This document shows, one piece after another, positions 16,511 through 19,071 of a stretch of DNA of 19,071 nt (the stretch's first letter is position 1; each line of letters begins with the position of its first letter). The notes beneath the pieces were generated by a model, which saw nothing but the letters and a program-made list of their open reading frames with translations, made no database searches and was not told the DNA's origin. The stretch is from an uncultured Collinsella sp. (GTDB lineage Bacteria > Actinomycetota > Coriobacteriia > Coriobacteriales > Coriobacteriaceae). The translations under genes were made by a program, and so were the position numbers. The stretch is from the NCBI GenBank assembly GCA_900551365.1, contig URVZ01000028.1, forward strand, positions 1-19,071, written 5' to 3'.

Positions 16511-16635
16511 GTTTTGGCAGGTTGGAATTATTCTCGGATAGCTATAAAGGTGAGTGTATTACATGCGTACGCCTCAGAGATTTTTACGCGCTCTCATTTT
16601 AGATGTACTACGCTTGTATTCAAGTTAATGGTTAT

Positions 16636-16667
16636 TTACTTGAGCGAAATAAAGTAATCGTTATAAG
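16636..16667 (+). promoter_or_regulatory. promoter and possible operator of the toxin-antitoxin pair
   Basis: TTGAGC (16640-16645) and TATAAG (16662-16667) are 16 bases apart, a good sigma-70-type pair that would start transcription near 16674, 60 bases before the antitoxin gene. An inverted repeat, TTACTT (16636-16641) and AAGTAA (16652-16657), overlaps the -35 and spacer. Antitoxins of this type often repress their own promoter through such repeats, so autoregulation is plausible. Confidence 0.5.
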
Positions 16668-16733
16668 ATGCTCAGGTATCGGCACATGCCGCATTTGACC
16701 GACTATATTGCACGCTCATTAAGGGGGCCAGTG

Positions 16734-17057
16734 ATGTCATCGACTCAAAAAAGAGCCATCCTGCAGGTGCGCATTCGCGAGGAAGACAAGCAGCATGCCG
16801 AGCATCTCTACGACGCCATGGGCACATCGCTCGCCGAGGCTGTCCGTCTATTTGTCGCGCAGAGCATTTTGATGCGCAAGCTCCCCTTTCAGCCGGTCGC
16901 CGTGCGTTCCAAGGACGGCACGGCCGCCTATGGATCGCTCAAAGCATATGGGGACCCCAATCGCCGCTCCGAAGAGCGCAATGCCTGGATTGAGTACCTT
17001 GCCACAGAAAGCGACGATTCGATTTTGGGTCCCGAGGAAGTAGATATCCATGAGTAG
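16734..17057 (+). CDS. RelB/DinJ-family antitoxin
   Basis: A 107-residue protein. Residues 8 to about 53 match the ribbon-helix-helix region of RelB/DinJ antitoxins: a basic beta strand (ILQVRIREEDKQHAE), a helix with GTSLAEAVRLFVAQSI, and the LPFQP turn typical of the family. The acidic, flexible C-terminal half would wrap the toxin. The ATG at 16734 has AAGGGGG 6 bases upstream. An earlier in-frame ATG at 16668 would lie at the predicted transcription start and was not used. The last 8 bases overlap the downstream PIN-domain gene, so the two are probably coupled. RelB/DinJ usually pairs with RelE/YafQ, not PIN, so this is a mixed pair. Confidence 0.82.
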   Translation: MSSTQKRAILQVRIREEDKQHAEHLYDAMGTSLAEAVRLFVAQSILMRKLPFQPVAVRSKDGTAAYGSLKAYGDPNRRSEERNAWIEYLATESDDSILGPEEVDIHE

Positions 17058-17526
17058 CACCATCATCGACGAGACCGTCATCCTGCGCTACCTGCTTGAC
17101 GACGACGAGGTTCTGTCACCGCGCGCCGCCAAGGTCATCGCCACGCGCACCGCTCGCGTCTACCCCGAAATCATCACGCGCGTCGTGGTCACGCTGCGCG
17201 ACGTCTATAAGGTTCCCCGCGTTGAGATTACTGCGGCCATGAAAAGGCTGCTCGATGACGTCATGGTCGACGAGCCCACCGTTGTCGCCCTTGCCGTCAA
17301 ACTCTTTGGCAAGACCCATATGGACTTTACCGACTGCCTCCTCGCAGCCCGAACCGCCATCTACAACGATGATGTCGTGAGCTTTGGCAAGCCCATCATC
17401 CAAGACATGATCGATTACCGCCGCAAGCGCCAAACCGCTGCCGAAGCCCGCGACCGCGCCGCCGAAGCCCGCAGCCGAAGCACCGACTCCACCATCGACA
17501 AGCTCCGCCACCAATCCCGCCACTAA
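17050..17526 (+). CDS. PIN-domain protein, probable VapC-like toxin, possibly degenerate
   Basis: A 158-residue protein. Residues 1 to about 120 resemble a PIN domain, the RNase fold of VapC toxins: IIDETVILRYLL at 5-16 (Asp7) and MDFTDCLLAARTAIY at 91-105 (Asp95). Two other acidic positions seem to be lost: the Glu expected in the third helix is Val (ITRVVVTLRDVYKV, about 42-55), and the expected T-F-D near the end is SFG (111-113). Residues after 123 are a charged Arg/Ala/Glu tail not typical of VapC. It overlaps the antitoxin gene by 8 bases. It is probably a toxin, but RNase activity is doubtful. The alignment is by eye. Confidence 0.7.
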   Translation: MSSTIIDETVILRYLLDDDEVLSPRAAKVIATRTARVYPEIITRVVVTLRDVYKVPRVEITAAMKRLLDDVMVDEPTVVALAVKLFGKTHMDFTDCLLAARTAIYNDDVVSFGKPIIQDMIDYRRKRQTAAEARDRAAEARSRSTDSTIDKLRHQSRH

Positions 17527-17570
17527 CCGACAGGCAACGGCATCGCCCGCCACTCAGCCCCATCCCCTCT

Positions 17571-17641
17571 TAAGTTGCGGTGAAATACGGACTGTTTCAT
17601 GCCTTTAAAGGCCTCGATAGTCCGTATTTCACCGCAACTTA
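17571..17641. repeat. palindromic repeat element, copy 1
   Basis: A 23-bp perfect inverted repeat (17571-17593 and 17619-17641) around a 25-nt spacer. The arm contains GTTGCGGTGAAATACGGACT. The spacer holds its own palindrome, GCCTTTAAAGGC (17601-17612). It sits between the convergent ends of the PIN gene (17526) and the 17668-18690 gene, so it may also act as a bidirectional terminator, though no long U-tract follows on either strand. Confidence 0.9.
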
Positions 17642-17667
17642 TTGAAGGTGGACCGCGAACGATTTCT

Positions 17668-18690
17668 CTATCGGGATTCGGCGTAGGGTTTTGTTGTCGG
17701 AATGCCGTAACCGCGCATCATGGCACCGAACGATTCTACGTCGTAGGTGTCCGAGAGTTTGAAATGAATGATGTTGTGGCCCATGGCGCGAAGGTTCGCG
17801 TCGCGCATGAGGGCCGCTCGATACGTTTTTGCCGCCGCCCGCTCTGCATTATTTTGAGCCTCGTCTTCAAACTTACCCAGCCCATGCAGCTCTGCCAGCG
17901 TCCATGAGCCGTCTGGCATCTGCCAGCCATAATCTGCTAGATAATAGCCAGCGTTTCCTGGTCGCGGTATCTCAACTTGAAGCTCAGGCGCGGCAACCCC
18001 AGCGAGAATCATCGCTGCTCTCGCCTCGGACTCGCCGCCATTGTCTGACCTGCCATCCATATGCTCAAAAACGTCAAAAGCACGCGCGATGCCATGCAAC
18101 CCTCGGCAATTTGCCTGCGCATATGCTCGCAGCTCTTCGCGCTCGACATCGTACTCACGGGCCAAGCCATCGACATAACCCAGCGCATAGCGAAAGGCGC
18201 TCGATCGCGCGATATCAACAACCGTTCGACACGGATCCGTCAGTGTAAACAGACCAAGCCGCCACACTTCGCCCGGGCGCCAGCGCTTGTATTCAACGAA
18301 CTCATACGTATCACGCCTTGTAGACCGTGGCAGCAGCACTTGCACTTTATCCAGAAGCGTATACGCCGAGCCGATGCCGTAGAGCAGCGCTGCTGTCGCT
18401 CCGCAGAACACAGCATCCGGTTCAACGACCGCAATAGCGGATGCCAGCTGAAAGATACGATCTTCAACCCCAAGATTATTCCAATAGACCGGATCCGCAT
18501 ACACGTGGTTGTAAAGACGAAGCATGAGCTCTTCCTGCATAAGCTCACGCGCGCGGCGTTCATCCCAAGGATCAATTGTTATAAGCAGCTGTCCATCTTG
18601 ATGAATTCCAACGGCCGAGAATAGCATTCTTGCATATGACTGCGGAAAATGTTTGCCTTTATCGAGCATGGCCAACCCCATAACCATCAC
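17668..18690 (-). CDS. uncharacterised protein: AbiEi-like N-terminal region plus restriction-endonuclease-fold (DUF559/Vsr-like) C-terminal domain
   Basis: A 340-residue protein I cannot name with certainty. Residues 75-165 (CGATAALLYGI at 96-106, then LPRSTRRD and LTDPCRTVVDIAR) resemble the region after the winged helix in AbiEi-type antitoxin-like proteins. Residues 215-320 look like a PD-(D/E)xK nuclease of the DUF559/Vsr type: Glu220/Glu222 (GGESEAR), Asp253 (LADYGW) and Glu267 (LAELHG), then an Arg/Ala-rich helix. The usual E-x-D-G appears as ELHG. The frame starts at GTG 18690; ATGs at 18687, 18681 and 18669 are alternatives and none has a clear ribosome binding site. Base composition looks less GC-rich than in the hydrogenlyase genes, consistent with transfer. 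It stands alone between two copies of a palindromic repeat. Confidence 0.6.
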   Translation of the reverse strand: MMVMGLAMLDKGKHFPQSYARMLFSAVGIHQDGQLLITIDPWDERRARELMQEELMLRLYNHVYADPVYWNNLGVEDRIFQLASAIAVVEPDAVFCGATAALLYGIGSAYTLLDKVQVLLPRSTRRDTYEFVEYKRWRPGEVWRLGLFTLTDPCRTVVDIARSSAFRYALGYVDGLAREYDVEREELRAYAQANCRGLHGIARAFDVFEHMDGRSDNGGESEARAAMILAGVAAPELQVEIPRPGNAGYYLADYGWQMPDGSWTLAELHGLGKFEDEAQNNAERAAAKTYRAALMRDANLRAMGHNIIHFKLSDTYDVESFGAMMRGYGIPTTKPYAESR

Positions 18691-18854
18691 GGCGGAGAGA
18701 ATACCATTACGCTATCGCATGCTTCCGTTCGCAGGCCTTGCCAAAAGCTGACCAAAAGCTTGACGCCGCAGGTCAGAGCTTCAAAAAATATTTCCACTCT
18801 CGGTAGACGGTCGCTACGACCCTCCCAACGGCATCAAAATCCAACCTTACAAAT

Positions 18855-18921
18855 AGTTGCGGTGAAATACGGACTACATGGGCCATAAAAGCCGAAAAAC
18901 AGTCCGTATTTCACCGCAACT
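18855..18921. repeat. palindromic repeat element, copy 2
   Basis: A 21-bp perfect inverted repeat (18855-18875 and 18901-18921) around a 25-nt spacer, with the same arm sequence as the copy at 17571-17641. The spacer differs, but matches the reverse complement of the other spacer at about 15 of 25 positions, so the two copies lie in opposite orientation. It sits between the nuclease-like gene and the tRNA-Gly gene. Confidence 0.9.
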
Positions 18922-18954
18922 TAGGTGGGGATGTGGGGTCCCCGGCATGTATAT

Positions 18955-18991
18955 GAAAACGGCTCTGGCACCAAATAGAGCCAAAGCCGTT
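18955..18991 (-). terminator. Rho-independent terminator of the tRNA-Gly gene
   Basis: A 12-bp stem (18980-18991 with 18958-18969) with one G-U pair and a 10-nt loop. Read on the minus strand, the arm ends in GCCGTT and runs on into TTC, giving a short U-tract. It begins 12 bases after the tRNA CCA end. Confidence 0.75.
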
Positions 18992-19003
18992 AAAACTATC
19001 CTA

Positions 19004-19071
<68 letters not shown>

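Larger units (their letters stand above)
16307..16733. other. divergent AT-rich control region between the hydrogenlyase block and the toxin-antitoxin pair
   Basis: These 427 bases hold no convincing gene and are clearly more AT-rich than the flanking operon from about 16430 on. They must contain the promoter of the minus-strand formate hydrogenlyase block. The best -10-like match there is TATATT near 16451, without a good -35, so I do not call it. A sigma-54 type promoter was looked for and not found. Other contents are listed separately: leader helices, an 11-bp inverted repeat and a plus-strand promoter. Confidence 0.7.
18691..19003. other. intergenic region upstream of the nuclease-like gene, next to the tRNA
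   Basis: No gene is seen in these 313 bases. They contain two 9-base direct repeats CCAAAAGCT (18741-18749 and 18752-18760), about 50 bases before the nuclease-like gene and perhaps within its promoter; palindromic repeat copy 2; and the tRNA terminator. A promoter for the nuclease-like gene must be here, but I could not identify one. Confidence 0.6.

Noticed and set aside
17571..18921. CRISPR array
   Set aside because: Only two palindromic copies more than 1.2 kb apart, with no regular spacing and no cas genes.

Overview
The window is most likely from a high-GC Gram-positive gut anaerobe of the Coriobacteriia, such as Collinsella. I infer this from the GC-rich coding DNA, AGGAGG-type ribosome binding sites, and a formate hydrogenlyase gene set without a nearby sigma-54 activator. 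No taxonomic marker in the window proves it. Almost all of 1-16306 is one minus-strand block, read from high to low coordinates.

The block encodes a formate hydrogenlyase of the Hyf (FHL-2, hydrogenase-4) type. In transcription order it holds: a HydN-like four-cluster ferredoxin (15788-16306); a selenocysteine formate dehydrogenase H, fdhF (13489-15711, in-frame TGA as codon 140, with a SECIS-like hairpin just after it); hyfA (12793-13410); the membrane-arm genes hyfB, C, D, E and F (6140-12800); the [NiFe] large subunit hyfG with its fused NuoC-like domain (4364-6136); hyfH (3646-4362); hyfI (2861-3643); the maturation factor hyfJ/hycH (2279-2860); a HycI-type hydrogenase protease (1776-2279); and a FocA formate channel (897-1736). 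From hyfA to the protease, neighbouring genes overlap or are separated by at most 15 nt. A second molybdopterin oxidoreductase, with Cys where FdhF has Sec, follows and runs off the left edge (1-774).

The products make a coherent pathway. FocA moves formate. FdhF oxidises it to CO2. HydN/HyfA and HyfH/HyfI carry electrons to the HyfG nickel site, where H2 is made. HyfB, HyfD and HyfF are antiporter-like subunits that, with HyfC and HyfE, could couple the reaction to ion translocation. Gene order matches the E. coli hyfABCDEFGHIJ core, but a HycI-type protease and FocA follow in place of hyfR-focB, and fdhF is built into the same block. A strong hairpin between fdhF and hyfA may set the ratio of dehydrogenase to hydrogenase.

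To the right is an AT-rich, divergent control region (16307-16733). It contains an 11-bp-arm inverted repeat and a good promoter for a plus-strand two-gene toxin-antitoxin-like pair: a RelB/DinJ-type antitoxin (16734-17057) and a PIN-domain protein (17050-17526) that appears to have lost part of its acidic active site. Beyond it, a minus-strand gene (17668-18690) resembles an AbiEi-like N-terminal region fused to a restriction-endonuclease-fold C-terminal domain. It is bracketed by two copies of a palindromic repeat, each with arms of 21-23 bp and a 25-nt spacer. The window ends in a 5'-truncated tRNA-Gly(TCC) with its own terminator (minus strand). The region from 16734 to the tRNA looks like an accessory patch beside a tRNA gene.
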